Positions 18,017 to 27,304 of a stretch of 64,000 bases of DNA are shown piece after piece. The stretch comes from Galbibacter sp. BG1. Its GTDB lineage: Bacteria > Bacteroidota > Bacteroidia > Flavobacteriales > Flavobacteriaceae. Position 1 is the stretch's first letter, and the number at the start of each line of letters is the position of its first letter. A program made the position numbers and the translations under genes. Under the pieces are notes generated by a model. The model searched no databases. It was given only the letters and a program-made list of their open reading frames with translations, and was not told where the DNA came from. The DNA is taken from NCBI RefSeq assembly GCF_013391805.1, contig NZ_CP058364.1, positions 62,001-126,000 on the forward strand. The letters run 5' to 3'.

Positions 18017-19033
18017 CTAGTATAAAATATTATCCTTCGGAGCTACAGGGTCTGGAAGGTTTTTTTCATCGAGCATATCCCTTAGGTCAATTTCTATCGT
18101 ACGGCATAAGGCCGTCATGGGAACATCGTTTATCCTTCCTTCAAAAGGGTCTTCACTATTGTCTCCTATCATTTCCATGGTGGTGAATATCCAAGCAATC
18201 AATACCGAAAAGGGAATCATAAGAAATATGTACCAATCACTTATTTCTGCTGCTACCGTTGCGGCATCGTCCTCAAAAACATCTAAAAGACCAAAAGGCA
18301 AAAGCAATACAAAGATCCATGTGAAAACTTTAGAGAAATATCCATATTGTCGAGGAAAAGGTGTGTTTTTAATACGCTCGCACATTCCCTGTAAATTGTA
18401 GAATTCCTCTAAAACCGATTGCATTTGATCTTCCTGAAAACCATCCAATATCCCTTTTTCCTTTAAAAGACGCACATCCATAGCTTGGTTTTTAACCAAA
18501 TGAGTTGCGGGATTTACTCTTTTTCTTAAATCGCTAAACTCTCTCATGTTCACATAATTATAAGCTTCATTGCAGGATATATTTCGTTCCTGGTGTTTAT
18601 CAAAAACCTTCTCTACCATAGAATTTTCCTTTAAACTCCAAGATTTAGGTTGCCTTAATTGCACCCGCAATGCATTAATCCACCCAATATGTCGATGTAT
18701 CATTTGGGTATGCATTGCTTTGTCATACTCCGGATCATCAGATTTTACGAAACTGAGAACCTGTATGGCCCATGTACGGCTATAGTTTACAATCCCACCC
18801 CAAATTTTACGACCTTCCCAAAACCGATCGTAACTTTGGCTATTTTTAAAACCTATATAAAAGGCTACAGCAATGCCTATAACACTTAAGGGTTGAAATG
18901 GAATATCAATAAACTTCCACTCCAACAAATGGTAAATTGAAAAAATTAAGGTGGAATAAAATGTGAAAAAGATAATATTTTTCCATCCATAGCGAAGGAT
19001 CATCCCCCAACCAATGTTTCTTTTTATATACAT
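18017..19033 (-). CDS. Bestrophin family ion channel
   Basis: A 338-residue bacterial bestrophin/UPF0187 protein with four membrane helices, two near the N-terminus and two at about 225-275 (YGYFSKVFTWIFVLLLPFGLLD and a following helix). RFWEGRKIWGGIVNYSR and the C-terminal DPFEGRINDVPMTALCRTIEIDL are conserved family segments. Bacterial homologues form pentameric cation or anion channels in the inner membrane. It is transcribed divergently from the UBP zinc finger gene. Confidence 0.93.
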   Translation of the reverse strand: MYIKRNIGWGMILRYGWKNIIFFTFYSTLIFSIYHLLEWKFIDIPFQPLSVIGIAVAFYIGFKNSQSYDRFWEGRKIWGGIVNYSRTWAIQVLSFVKSDDPEYDKAMHTQMIHRHIGWINALRVQLRQPKSWSLKENSMVEKVFDKHQERNISCNEAYNYVNMREFSDLRKRVNPATHLVKNQAMDVRLLKEKGILDGFQEDQMQSVLEEFYNLQGMCERIKNTPFPRQYGYFSKVFTWIFVLLLPFGLLDVFEDDAATVAAEISDWYIFLMIPFSVLIAWIFTTMEMIGDNSEDPFEGRINDVPMTALCRTIEIDLRDMLDEKNLPDPVAPKDNILY

Positions 19034-19095
19034 CTAGCAATTTTTATTAAGAAGTTTAATTCTACTAAAATTACTGAATTCTAAATTAATCACGG

Positions 19096-19128
19096 TTGAA
19101 GTAAATTATTAAACTTTTATTACCTTTA
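19096..19128 (+). promoter_or_regulatory. Possible promoter of the UBP zinc finger gene
   Basis: TTG at 19096-19098 and TACCTTTA at 19121-19128 (one mismatch to TAnnTTTG) are 22 bases apart. The -7 element is only three bases before the ATG at 19132, which would give a leaderless or very short 5' end. Confidence 0.35.
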
Positions 19129-19131
19129 AAC

Positions 19132-19407
19132 ATGGCTTTTAAGGTGAAAAAATGTACGCATCTCGATGCAGTAGAAACGGTTAAAAAACCCATTGCCAAT
19201 GAATGCGAGGAATGTGTAAAAATGGGATCTCAGTGGGTTCATTTAAGGACGTGCCAAACCTGTGGAGTGACTCTTTGTTGTGACAGCTCCCCAAATAAAC
19301 ATGCCAGCAAACATGCTGTCCTGAAAAAACATCCAGTTATTAGTTCTGCAGAACCCAATGAAAACTGGCTTTGGTGCTATGTCGATGAAGTATATACAAA
19401 ATATTAA
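19132..19407 (+). CDS. UBP-type zinc finger protein
   Basis: A 91-residue stand-alone zinc finger of the ZnF-UBP type, the domain that in eukaryotes binds the free C-terminus of ubiquitin. Potential ligands are C8 and H10 (CTHLD), the CEEC pair at about 24-27, the CQTC pair at about 41-44, a Cys pair at about 49-50, and the spaced His of NKHASKHAVLKKH. No ubiquitin-like gene is in the window. It converges with the cNMP/TrxR-like fusion gene 24 bases away; from memory this pairing recurs in other bacteria. Confidence 0.85.
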   Translation: MAFKVKKCTHLDAVETVKKPIANECEECVKMGSQWVHLRTCQTCGVTLCCDSSPNKHASKHAVLKKHPVISSAEPNENWLWCYVDEVYTKY

Positions 19408-19431
19408 ATATAATTACTTTCGTTGATATTA

Positions 19432-21069
19432 TTATTTTGAAAGATATTGATGTACGGAAGAAATCACCACGGAACCTTCCCCTACAGCAGAAGCAACCCT
19501 TTTAACCGATCCACTTCTAATATCCCCCACCGCATACACGCCAGCCACGGAAGTCTCGAAAGCGGAGGCATTGGAATCTGCCTTTTTATCCGTATAAATA
19601 AATCCTTTATCATCTAAGCAGATTTTATCACTCAACCAACTGGTATTCGGTACAGCGCCGATCATAATAAACAATGCCTTGGTTTGAATCTCTTGGTATT
19701 CCCCCGTTTTATTATTGACTAGTTTTATGCTTTCCAGACTATCATTCCCATTTAAGGCACAAATTTCTGAATGTGTCAATAAATCGATACGATCGTCTTT
19801 TTCAATTCTATCCGTTAAATAAGAAGACATTGTAGCGCTTAAACCATCCCCTCGCACCACCACATAGACATGATTTGCAAATCCGCATAAAAACATGGCT
19901 GCTTGTCCGGCAGAATTACCGCCTCCTACTACTACTACTACGTTGCTATCGATACAATATTTTGCTTCCAGATCTGTTGCTGCATAATAAATTCCACGAT
20001 TCTCGAAATATTCCAAACGATCTATGGGCAAACGTCTATACTGAACTCCATTGGCAAGAATAACGGATTTTCCACGTACACAGCGTTCATCATTTAGGCC
20101 TAAATGAAAGATTTCTTCCTCTTTTGTTAAACTGATGGCTCTTCGCGGAGTTGTTATGCGCGCTCCAAACTTTATAGCTTGTATTTCCCCTTTATAGGCC
20201 AATTCTCCTCCAGAAACACCAGTAGGAAACCCAAAATAATTTTCAATTTTAGAGGAGGTTCCTGCTTGGCCTCCAATGGCGGTATCTTCCACTACCAATA
20301 CCTTTAAACCTTCACTTGCCCCATAAATGGAAGCTGCCAGACCCGCAGGGCCAGCACCCACTATGAGCACATCGAAAAGAGTGTCGGTATCAGAAACTAA
20401 ATCTAAGCCCAGCGCCCCGGCAAGGTCTAATGGATTGGGATCGCAAAGTACTGTGCTATGGCCGATAACAACTACTGTTTCCGCCTTAGGAACATTACAT
20501 TGCTGTTTGAGTTCACTCAGACTTTCAGAGTCACTCTCGTCGATAAATCGGAATGGAATTTTACTTCGACTTACAAATTCTATGAGTTGTGTTGTTCCTT
20601 TTCGGTTTTCCTTCCCTATAATAACCACCCCTCCTTCGCCCCATTGCATAAGCAAACGGCGTCTTGCCGCAAAAGCATTTACAACAGCATCGCCGATTTC
20701 GGGATTTATCCTAACTAGATTTGTTATTTTATCTTGAGGTATTTTTAGAAGTACGGCATCTTCCGCAGCAATACCGGCAAGAAAAGTTTTCTGCCCCATT
20801 AGCATTCCTATTTCCCCTAAAAAATGACCTTCCTTAATTTGCACGACCGTTTTATCGTTGGAGCGATCTACAATATTTACCGCTCCTTTTTTTACATAGG
20901 CAAAATCATAACAATCTTGACCAACATCAAACAAAATGTCGTCTTTGGAAAGACTTACTTCTTCGCTATGTTTTTCTATAAGCCGTAAAAAAGACTCAGA
21001 AAGTTCAGGATATGCTTCCCTGCTTAAAGGGTTTTGGTCTCGCGAAGTGCGGAGTTCAGGATTTTTCAC
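19432..21069 (-). CDS. cNMP-binding / glutaredoxin-like / thioredoxin-reductase-like fusion
   Basis: A 545-residue fusion. Residues about 25-140 form a cyclic-nucleotide-binding (CRP-like) domain, with GHFLGEIGMLMG in place of the phosphate-binding cassette. Residues 147-222 form a glutaredoxin-like domain without a CxxC. Residues 232-545 are a pyridine-nucleotide oxidoreductase with FAD motif GAGPAG (238-243), NADPH motif GGGNSAG (382-388) and the C-terminal GDIRSG FAD segment. Where thioredoxin reductases have CATC, this reads AATD (363-366), so it cannot reduce thioredoxin by the usual route. It may pass electrons to another partner under nucleotide control. Confidence 0.9.
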   Translation of the reverse strand: MKNPELRTSRDQNPLSREAYPELSESFLRLIEKHSEEVSLSKDDILFDVGQDCYDFAYVKKGAVNIVDRSNDKTVVQIKEGHFLGEIGMLMGQKTFLAGIAAEDAVLLKIPQDKITNLVRINPEIGDAVVNAFAARRRLLMQWGEGGVVIIGKENRKGTTQLIEFVSRSKIPFRFIDESDSESLSELKQQCNVPKAETVVVIGHSTVLCDPNPLDLAGALGLDLVSDTDTLFDVLIVGAGPAGLAASIYGASEGLKVLVVEDTAIGGQAGTSSKIENYFGFPTGVSGGELAYKGEIQAIKFGARITTPRRAISLTKEEEIFHLGLNDERCVRGKSVILANGVQYRRLPIDRLEYFENRGIYYAATDLEAKYCIDSNVVVVVGGGNSAGQAAMFLCGFANHVYVVVRGDGLSATMSSYLTDRIEKDDRIDLLTHSEICALNGNDSLESIKLVNNKTGEYQEIQTKALFIMIGAVPNTSWLSDKICLDDKGFIYTDKKADSNASAFETSVAGVYAVGDIRSGSVKRVASAVGEGSVVISSVHQYLSK

Positions 21070-21145
21070 AGGTTCTTCAGTTTAAATAAGTGATTTTAAA
21101 TACATCAACCTATTGACTAAAGATACTGAATTTAAAGGGACAGAA

Positions 21146-22516
21146 CTAGCGTACTTTTTCACTCATTTCAAGAAAACTTACCTCTTCTTGTTCTCCAGAA
21201 ATCATGTTTTTAAGTGTATAGGTTTCTTCTTCCATTTCTTTAGTTCCAGCAAGAACCACAAATGGTATTTTTCGCTTATTGGCGTAATTCATTTGTTTTT
21301 TCATCTTGGCATCATCCGGATACAATTCTGCTTTGATACCATTTTGCCTCAGCTTTTTAACAGCCTTCATACCATACATGGCTTCTTTCGTACCGAAGTT
21401 TATAAATAGAACTTTGGTGTTTTCAGTAATTTCAGCGGGGAATAAGTTGAGTTCCTCCAAAACCAAATAAATTCTATCCAAACCAAAGGAAATCCCTACT
21501 CCACTTACATTTTTAAGTCCGAAAATCCCCGTAAGATCATCATAGCGGCCACCACCGCCGATGGATCCCATTTTAACTTCTTTGGGCGCCGCTACTTCGA
21601 AAATAGCCCCTGTATAGTAATTGAGTCCGCGCGCCAAAGTAACATCGATATCCAGCACAGCCTGTTCGAGGCCTAAATCGGCAATGGCATCGATAATAAA
21701 ATTTAGTTCTTCCACTCCTTTCATTCCCTCTTCAGAGGAAGCTAAAAGAGCCGACAAACTCTCTAATTTATCTTTATTACTCCCTTGAAAAGAAAATAGT
21801 GGTTGTACCTTTTCAATGGCTGTTTCACTAATTCCTTTCTCCAGCATTTCATTTTTTACCCCTTCTTCTCCAATCTTATCCAGCTTATCTAAGGCCACAG
21901 TAAAATCTATAAGCTTATCCTTAGCTCCAATAACTTCGGCTATTCCTGAAAGGATTTTACGATTGTTCATTTTAATGGTAATACCTTTCAGACCCAATTC
22001 ATTAAAAACAGCGTCGTATAATTGCACAAATTCCACTTCCTGCCATAAAGATGTAGAACCCACCACATCTGCATCACATTGAAAAAACTCTCTAAATCTT
22101 CCCTTCTGCGGACGATCTGCACGCCATACCGGCTGAATTTGGTAGCGTTTAAAAGGCAATTCAATTTCATTTTGATGCATGACTACATAACGGGCAAATG
22201 GAACGGTAAGATCGTAACGTAGCGCTTTTTCTGAAATTTTGCTAGTTAAGGCCAGCGCATCTTTCTTAGTGTACAGATCATCACTAACTTTCGACAAAAA
22301 GTCGCCAGAATTCAATATTTTAAATATCAACCGATCACCTTCATCACCATATTTACCCATTAAGGTTTCTGAATTTTCAAAACTAGGAGTTTCTATAGGT
22401 AGAAAACCAAAGACTTCAAAATGCCTTTTAATAGCATCCATAATATAATTTCTTTTGGTCACCTCTACGGAAGTGAAATCCCTGGTTCCTTTTGGTATAC
22501 TCGGTTTTTGCGCCAT
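21146..22516 (-). CDS. hisS: Histidine--tRNA ligase
   Basis: Class II aminoacyl-tRNA synthetase of 456 residues that charges tRNA-His. Motif 2 lies in [19 protein letters not shown], the histidine-specific [15 protein letters not shown] and motif 3 [14 protein letters not shown] with [11 protein letters not shown] are present, and a C-terminal anticodon-binding domain (about 360-450) follows. The start fits the family beginning (IPKGTRDF). Upstream on the same strand is DUF6495; the gap contains a heptad array and a hairpin. Confidence 0.97.
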   Translation of the reverse strand: MAQKPSIPKGTRDFTSVEVTKRNYIMDAIKRHFEVFGFLPIETPSFENSETLMGKYGDEGDRLIFKILNSGDFLSKVSDDLYTKKDALALTSKISEKALRYDLTVPFARYVVMHQNEIELPFKRYQIQPVWRADRPQKGRFREFFQCDADVVGSTSLWQEVEFVQLYDAVFNELGLKGITIKMNNRKILSGIAEVIGAKDKLIDFTVALDKLDKIGEEGVKNEMLEKGISETAIEKVQPLFSFQGSNKDKLESLSALLASSEEGMKGVEELNFIIDAIADLGLEQAVLDIDVTLARGLNYYTGAIFEVAAPKEVKMGSIGGGGRYDDLTGIFGLKNVSGVGISFGLDRIYLVLEELNLFPAEITENTKVLFINFGTKEAMYGMKAVKKLRQNGIKAELYPDDAKMKKQMNYANKRKIPFVVLAGTKEMEEETYTLKNMISGEQEEVSFLEMSEKVR

Positions 22517-22522
22517 TTTTAT

Positions 22523-22564
22523 TTTCTGGGTTTTGGGTTTCTGGTTTTGTTTTTCAGTTTCAGC
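22523..22564. repeat. Degenerate heptanucleotide array upstream of hisS
   Basis: Six consecutive seven-base blocks of related sequence (TTTCTGG, GTTTTGG, GTTTCTG, GTTTTGT, TTTTCAG, TTTCAGC) occupy the hisS 5' leader. The period is seven, as in the other arrays of this window, but the unit differs. Confidence 0.55.
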
Positions 22565-22595
22565 TTATTAATGAGGGCAATACAAAGCTCCATTG

Positions 22596-22629
22596 CGGGC
22601 TTCGATTCCCGAAGCTTCGGAACAGCCCG
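22596..22629. repeat. Hairpin-forming sequence between DUF6495 and hisS
   Basis: Outer arms CGGGCT and AGCCCG enclose the 12-base perfect palindrome CCGAAGCTTCGG (22609-22620). No T-run follows on either strand, so it is not a standard terminator. It may be a dispersed intergenic repeat or a processed hairpin. Confidence 0.45.
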
Positions 22630-22680
22630 ACACTAAATAAGAACTAATTAAAACAACTATTAATAACTTTGAATTTTCAA

Positions 22681-23157
22681 TTATTCTATTTCAATAATAT
22701 CATCAAAGTAGCGAAATAATTCACCTTTGGTTATTACGGCTCCTTTTTCGATGAGTTGAAACTTATCTTTATTCTTATCTTCTGAATAGGCCTTTTTGGC
22801 CGTCATCATATCCACGGCGTCGGTAAGGAAATTTTTTTTAAACCACTCAAAACCGGGCTCTGTAGTTAAATCTACCCCCGGTTGATGAACCCTAACCGCA
22901 ATAAGCGACATTTCTTTTTCAGCTAAATGAAACAAATGCATCTCCGTGGCGGTAATATTTTCTAAATAAGCTACCTTCCCAAGCACTCCTTCCCATACTA
23001 AATCGCTAAAAACATCTATCTCGTCTTCAGCAACATTCGGCTTTTCTTTTTTAATAGTTTCCCATTCATCTGCAGTTATGGATTGTGCTGCCAGAAAGTT
23101 TATAAACTCTGGGTGCATTTCTTCCAACTGCTCTTTTGTAAGTCTTCTATACTTCAC
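22681..23157 (-). CDS. DUF6495 family protein
   Basis: A 158-residue soluble acidic protein beginning MKYRRLTKEQLEEMHPEF, which I recognise as a flavobacterial conserved family (DUF6495). It appears alpha-helical at the start with a mixed core; no catalytic motif is visible and no function is known. It lies between the TonB receptor gene and hisS on the same strand, separated from the former by a terminator. Confidence 0.75.
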   Translation of the reverse strand: MKYRRLTKEQLEEMHPEFINFLAAQSITADEWETIKKEKPNVAEDEIDVFSDLVWEGVLGKVAYLENITATEMHLFHLAEKEMSLIAVRVHQPGVDLTTEPGFEWFKKNFLTDAVDMMTAKKAYSEDKNKDKFQLIEKGAVITKGELFRYFDDIIEIE

Positions 23158-23191
23158 CTAACAAATTTTTCCTTTTGAATTTTAATTTTGC

Positions 23192-23230
23192 AAAAATAAC
23201 AAAGGCTATGCGGAGTGCATAGCCTTTTGT
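23192..23230 (-). terminator. Terminator of the TonB receptor gene
   Basis: A perfect 11-base stem (23201-23211 with 23217-23227, AAAGGCTATGC arms) with a five-base loop. On the minus strand it is followed by GTTATTTTTG. It ends the long receptor transcript before DUF6495. Confidence 0.85.
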
Positions 23231-23264
23231 AATAAATTTATGTTTTAGGCTAAAACCTAATAAC

Positions 23265-26200
23265 TTAGTTGAAAATGTAACGCAATCCTACTTGTGCTTG
23301 CCATCTGGAGTTAATATCTGAAGATGGAATAAAAGTTTCTGTCAAACTAGGATCGAAACTATAAGTTGGAACATTATTAGCATCTATCTCAGTAACAGCG
23401 ATTGGGTTAACGTTTCTAGGGGTCTCAACAACACCCCAGTTTGAATTTAGCATGTTACCAAAGTTTAATACATCGATACTAAACTGAATGGTATTGGTTT
23501 TGTCCCCAGCCACCTTAAAATTGAAATCTTGTAGGATTTTAAGATCGATACGGCTTCTCCATGGAGACAATGCACCATATCTTTCCATATAACCCCCTCT
23601 ATTCTCGCTAAGGTATTCATCTTGTTGAATATAACCTTCGTAAGCGGCCGCTTGGGCTTCTGGAGCTATAGGCCCTTGATCATCGAACCTCATTTGTTGT
23701 ACTTCTTCAGACGTTGGAATATAAATAAGGTCGTTATTCTGGAAAGAACTATCGTTATTTATGTTACCAGCGTAGGTGTAATTAAATCTTCCTCCTTGAG
23801 CAAATTCTCCAAAAGCAGAGATCGTGGTAGCCCATTTATCTTTACCATAAGAGAATCTTTTGGAAACAACCCCAATAAATCTATGAGTATCTCCATATCT
23901 GGAATTAGAAAGAACTGCACGGTTTGCATCACCCACAACAGGATTGAAATCGAAAGCATCTCCCGTAATTTCCGCTTCAATAGAGTTTACATCTTTAGCA
24001 TCTAAATAGTTATAAGCTAAACTCGCGAAGAACCCACTATTGAAGAATTTTTGTGCCTTAAATGTTGCGTTCCATACTCTACCCTCATCATTATTTGTTA
24101 ACACATATGCATTATTTCCTTTATCGGAATTAGCATAATATTCGCGGTTATCCCCTGGGGCATTTAAATTCTCGCTTGGGTCCATTAACCCCCAGTTCTG
24201 TACGTGGATTCCATTTACATCTTTTGTATAAGAAACATCAGTCGTTAAAACCAATCCATTTTCAAATTTATAGTCAGCTCCTAAACTATTTCTCCATACT
24301 TGTGGCCATTTAAAATCGGGGTCTACTACTTGATAGAAGAAAAAGTCTACCCCTTGCACTTGGTTTCCTAACCATACAAATGGAAATCTACCCGTGAATA
24401 TACCTGATCCTCCACGGATTTTAAAGGAATTATCCCCTTTAACATCCCAGTTAAAACCTAATCTTGGTGAAATTAAGAAATCATTATTTGGTAATTCTAA
24501 GGAATTAAGTGTAGTCTCCTGTTTAGTTTCCGGATCGAAATAAACGATCTCTGGCATATAAGTCCCCTTACGGTCAATATTTTCTTGAATTTTATCTTTT
24601 GTATCGAAATACAATGGTTTATCAAATCTAACTCCGTAGGTAAGCTTGAAATCGTCTGTAATATTCCACTCATCCTGTGCATAGAAAGAAAGTTGACCAA
24701 CATTCGTTTCAGCTAGAGACCATCCATCAGAAGCGTTTAAAGCATCAAAAGTTCCTTGTGCACCTTGAATTAGGTTATCAATTAAACCTCCTGGTTGTGC
24801 GTTATCCAAAAACTCTTGTACGTTATTAAAGTTTCTAACCTCTCCATTAATATCAAACCCAAATGTTCCTCCGTAATAACCTAAATTAAAACTATTGTCA
24901 AACTCAAATTTCTCCATCGAAAAACCAACTGTTAGGTTATGGTCCCCCAAAAAGATATTGGTATTGTTGGTTATTTGATAAACTTTTTGATCTAGAGTAT
25001 TATTAATTGAAAAAGGTTCGTGACCAGCAACAATGTAATTTGCACCATTTTGCTCAATTAAAATACTAGGAGCTGGCGTGGATAAAGGATCTCTAAAATC
25101 ATCGAAATGAGTATACCCCGACTGTAATTTATTCACAACTTTATCAGAAATTGTAGAGTTTAACTCCAGTTGGAATGATTGGATATTATTATTGATTCTG
25201 TATCCCGAATTCTCAAATTGTAAAGTAGAAGCGCTTGGCCCTCTTATACCCAATGCTGTTGGATGCGCAGGCTTCTCTTTGTAGGCATCTAAAAAGTTAT
25301 AAATAAAAGCCAAACGGTTACTATCATTAATATTCCAATCTAACTTTAAAATCCCTTTTGTAGATTCCGCTCCAAAAGTAAAACCTTCATATCTACCTGT
25401 ATCATAACCAAGACCCGCCAAAGCGTCTTGTACCATAATTAAATCATTTTCACTAACTCGGGATTCATTTACAGCACCAGAACCTGTATTTGGAATAAAA
25501 CCAAAGGTACCTAAGTCTGTTCTTTCATCTTTTTCGAAGTTTGCAAAAAAGAATAATTTGTCTTTTACTATTGGCCCTCCAATACTAATTCCGTATTGAT
25601 TTTGTTCCAATTTAGGTTTGATAACATCCTCACCATTAACTTTTCCTCCTGTAAGGTCTTCATTTCTAAAGAAACCGTAAACGGTACCGTAGAATTCGTT
25701 AGTACCACTTTTAGTTACGGCGTTTACAGAAGCTCCTGTAAAACCAGATTGAGTAACATCGTAAGGAGCAATAGAAACTTGAATTTGTTCAATAGCATCC
25801 AATGAAATTGGCTGAGAATCAGTTTGACCACCTGGAGTAGCTGCATCCAAACCAAATGGATTATTGAATATAGCACCATCTAAAGAGAAGTTGTTAAATT
25901 GATCATTTCGTCCACCAAAAGAACCATCACTAGCAGCCGAAGGCTCTAAACGTGTAAAGTCTTGAGCAGATCTAGAAATTGTTGGCAATCTAGTTAATTC
26001 CCTACGACCAACACTTGTTTCTGCACCGGTGCGATCGCCATCGAAAGTACCACTGCTATCTCCAGTAACAACCACTTCGTCTAATTGCTGACTATCGTCT
26101 GCCATCACTACGTCTAATTCTGTAGTCTGACCTAAGTCTAAGTAAACATCTGTAATTTCCTGTGTTTGAAAACCTATGTAAGAAATGGTTACCGTATAAG

Positions 26201-26423
26201 GCCCACCAATTCTAAGGTTTAATAAGTTAAAACGTCCATCGAAATTGGTTGCGCCACCATACTTCGTCCCTGTAGGTGTGTGTATGGCAACCACACTCGC
26301 CCCCGGTAAAGGTTCATTTTGAGTATCGACAACGATACCCTTGATGTTGGCCGTAGTAACTTGTGCAAGTCCTGCGTTTGCGGCAATTACGACAAACAAT
26401 GTAAATAGAAGTAGTTTCTTCAT
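23265..26423 (-). CDS. TonB-dependent receptor, Oar-like, with carboxypeptidase-regulatory-like domain
   Basis: Outer-membrane receptor of about 1052 residues. A signal peptide (MKKLLLFTLFVVIAANAGLAQ) is followed by a CarboxypepD-regulatory-like beta domain (about 25-110), a plug (about 120-240) and a long beta-barrel ending in the aromatic signature GLRYIFN. The layout resembles the OmpA-related/Oar receptors of Bacteroidota and myxobacteria. No SusD partner is adjacent, so the substrate is not a predicted glycan; peptide or siderophore uptake is possible. The open reading frame extends upstream to 26498, but that part overlaps the rplI terminator and the promoter at 26467-26498, so the ATG at 26423 is the start. 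Confidence 0.93.
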   Translation of the reverse strand: MKKLLLFTLFVVIAANAGLAQVTTANIKGIVVDTQNEPLPGASVVAIHTPTGTKYGGATNFDGRFNLLNLRIGGPYTVTISYIGFQTQEITDVYLDLGQTTELDVVMADDSQQLDEVVVTGDSSGTFDGDRTGAETSVGRRELTRLPTISRSAQDFTRLEPSAASDGSFGGRNDQFNNFSLDGAIFNNPFGLDAATPGGQTDSQPISLDAIEQIQVSIAPYDVTQSGFTGASVNAVTKSGTNEFYGTVYGFFRNEDLTGGKVNGEDVIKPKLEQNQYGISIGGPIVKDKLFFFANFEKDERTDLGTFGFIPNTGSGAVNESRVSENDLIMVQDALAGLGYDTGRYEGFTFGAESTKGILKLDWNINDSNRLAFIYNFLDAYKEKPAHPTALGIRGPSASTLQFENSGYRINNNIQSFQLELNSTISDKVVNKLQSGYTHFDDFRDPLSTPAPSILIEQNGANYIVAGHEPFSINNTLDQKVYQITNNTNIFLGDHNLTVGFSMEKFEFDNSFNLGYYGGTFGFDINGEVRNFNNVQEFLDNAQPGGLIDNLIQGAQGTFDALNASDGWSLAETNVGQLSFYAQDEWNITDDFKLTYGVRFDKPLYFDTKDKIQENIDRKGTYMPEIVYFDPETKQETTLNSLELPNNDFLISPRLGFNWDVKGDNSFKIRGGSGIFTGRFPFVWLGNQVQGVDFFFYQVVDPDFKWPQVWRNSLGADYKFENGLVLTTDVSYTKDVNGIHVQNWGLMDPSENLNAPGDNREYYANSDKGNNAYVLTNNDEGRVWNATFKAQKFFNSGFFASLAYNYLDAKDVNSIEAEITGDAFDFNPVVGDANRAVLSNSRYGDTHRFIGVVSKRFSYGKDKWATTISAFGEFAQGGRFNYTYAGNINNDSSFQNNDLIYIPTSEEVQQMRFDDQGPIAPEAQAAAYEGYIQQDEYLSENRGGYMERYGALSPWRSRIDLKILQDFNFKVAGDKTNTIQFSIDVLNFGNMLNSNWGVVETPRNVNPIAVTEIDANNVPTYSFDPSLTETFIPSSDINSRWQAQVGLRYIFN

Positions 26424-26466
26424 TGTTAATAAGTTAATTGTTGTAAGATTAAATTTGCGTTCGCGG

Positions 26467-26498
26467 CAAAAATACAAACAAAAAGGTCGCTTTTTCAA
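26467..26498 (-). promoter_or_regulatory. Promoter of the TonB receptor gene, inside the rplI terminator
   Basis: On the minus strand TTG (26498-26496) and TATTTTTG (26474-26467) are 21 bases apart, a full match to the Bacteroidota promoter. The TTG falls in the loop-proximal part of the rplI terminator hairpin. The ATG at 26423 follows after 43 bases. Confidence 0.65.
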
Positions 26499-26507
26499 GC
26501 GACCTTT
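26475..26507 (-). terminator. Terminator of the rpsF-rpsR-rplI operon
   Basis: A perfect ten-base stem (26482-26491 with 26498-26507, AAAGGTCGCT arms) around a six-base loop, followed on the minus strand by a T-rich stretch. Confidence 0.9.
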
Positions 26508-26534
26508 AACAATTTATTAACGAAGAAATGTTAA

Positions 26535-26990
26535 TTACTTAGCTTCTGCAATTACTTCAAAAGGGAAATTAACGATTACTTCTCTGTGTAATCTTATAGT
26601 AGCCTCGTAAGGACCTGCAACTTTTACATTTCCTCCTAAAATACTAATATACTTTTTATTAATACTTAAATTCGCTTCCTTCTGGATAGCTTCAGAAAGA
26701 TCTGCGTTACTTACAGAACCAAATAATTTATTACCTGAACCTGCTTTTGCACTTATCTTAATTTCAACATCCTTAAGTTGATCTGCAACTTTTTGAGCAT
26801 CATCAATAATCTTTTTCTCTTTGTATGCTCTTTGCTTTAAATTCTCTGCCAATACTTTTTTAGCAGAAATGGTAGCCAGAATTGCATGACCTTGTGGTAT
26901 TAGGAAATTACGTCCGTAACCGTTCCTAACAGTTACCACATCGTCTTTAAATCCTAAATTCTCTACGTCTTTCTTTAATATTAATTCCAT
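26535..26990 (-). CDS. rplI: 50S ribosomal protein L9
   Basis: A 151-residue L9 with the N-terminal RNA-binding motif (LGFKDDVVTVRNGYGRNFLIPQG), the long connecting helix and a C-terminal domain ending in the usual hydrophobic strand. It binds 23S rRNA near the L1 stalk. Last gene of the rpsF-rpsR-rplI operon, 12 bases after rpsR. Confidence 0.98.
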   Translation of the reverse strand: MELILKKDVENLGFKDDVVTVRNGYGRNFLIPQGHAILATISAKKVLAENLKQRAYKEKKIIDDAQKVADQLKDVEIKISAKAGSGNKLFGSVSNADLSEAIQKEANLSINKKYISILGGNVKVAGPYEATIRLHREVIVNFPFEVIAEAK

Positions 26991-27002
26991 GGTTACCTTC
27001 TT

Positions 27003-27299
27003 TTATTTTAATAAATCTGCTACGTAAGGCATTAAAGCTAAGTGACGAGATCTTTTAATAGCTACAGACACTTTTCTTTGATACTTTAATGAGGTTCCGG
27101 TTAACCTTCTTGGTAAAATTTTTCCTTGCTCATTTACCAACTTCAATAAAAAATCTGGATCTTTATAATCGATATACTTGATACCAGACTTTTTGAAACG
27201 ACAATATTTCTTTGTCTTATTGGTCTCTATGTTAAGTGGGGTAAGATATCTAATCTCACCGTCTTTTTTTCCTTTTGCTTGTTGCTCTATAGATGACAT
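27003..27299 (-). CDS. rpsR: 30S ribosomal protein S18
   Basis: A 98-residue S18 with the conserved [17 protein letters not shown] segment and C-terminal [29 protein letters not shown]. It forms a heterodimer with S6 on the 30S platform. Middle gene of the operon, five bases after rpsF. The gene ssb, often found between rpsF and rpsR in other phyla, is absent here. Confidence 0.98.
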   Translation of the reverse strand: MSSIEQQAKGKKDGEIRYLTPLNIETNKTKKYCRFKKSGIKYIDYKDPDFLLKLVNEQGKILPRRLTGTSLKYQRKVSVAIKRSRHLALMPYVADLLK

Positions 27300-27304
27300 A
27301 ATTA

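Noticed and set aside
26424-26498. Upstream extension of the TonB receptor frame by 25 codons
   Set aside because: It overlaps the rplI terminator and the receptor's own promoter, and the signal peptide begins at the internal Met at 26423.
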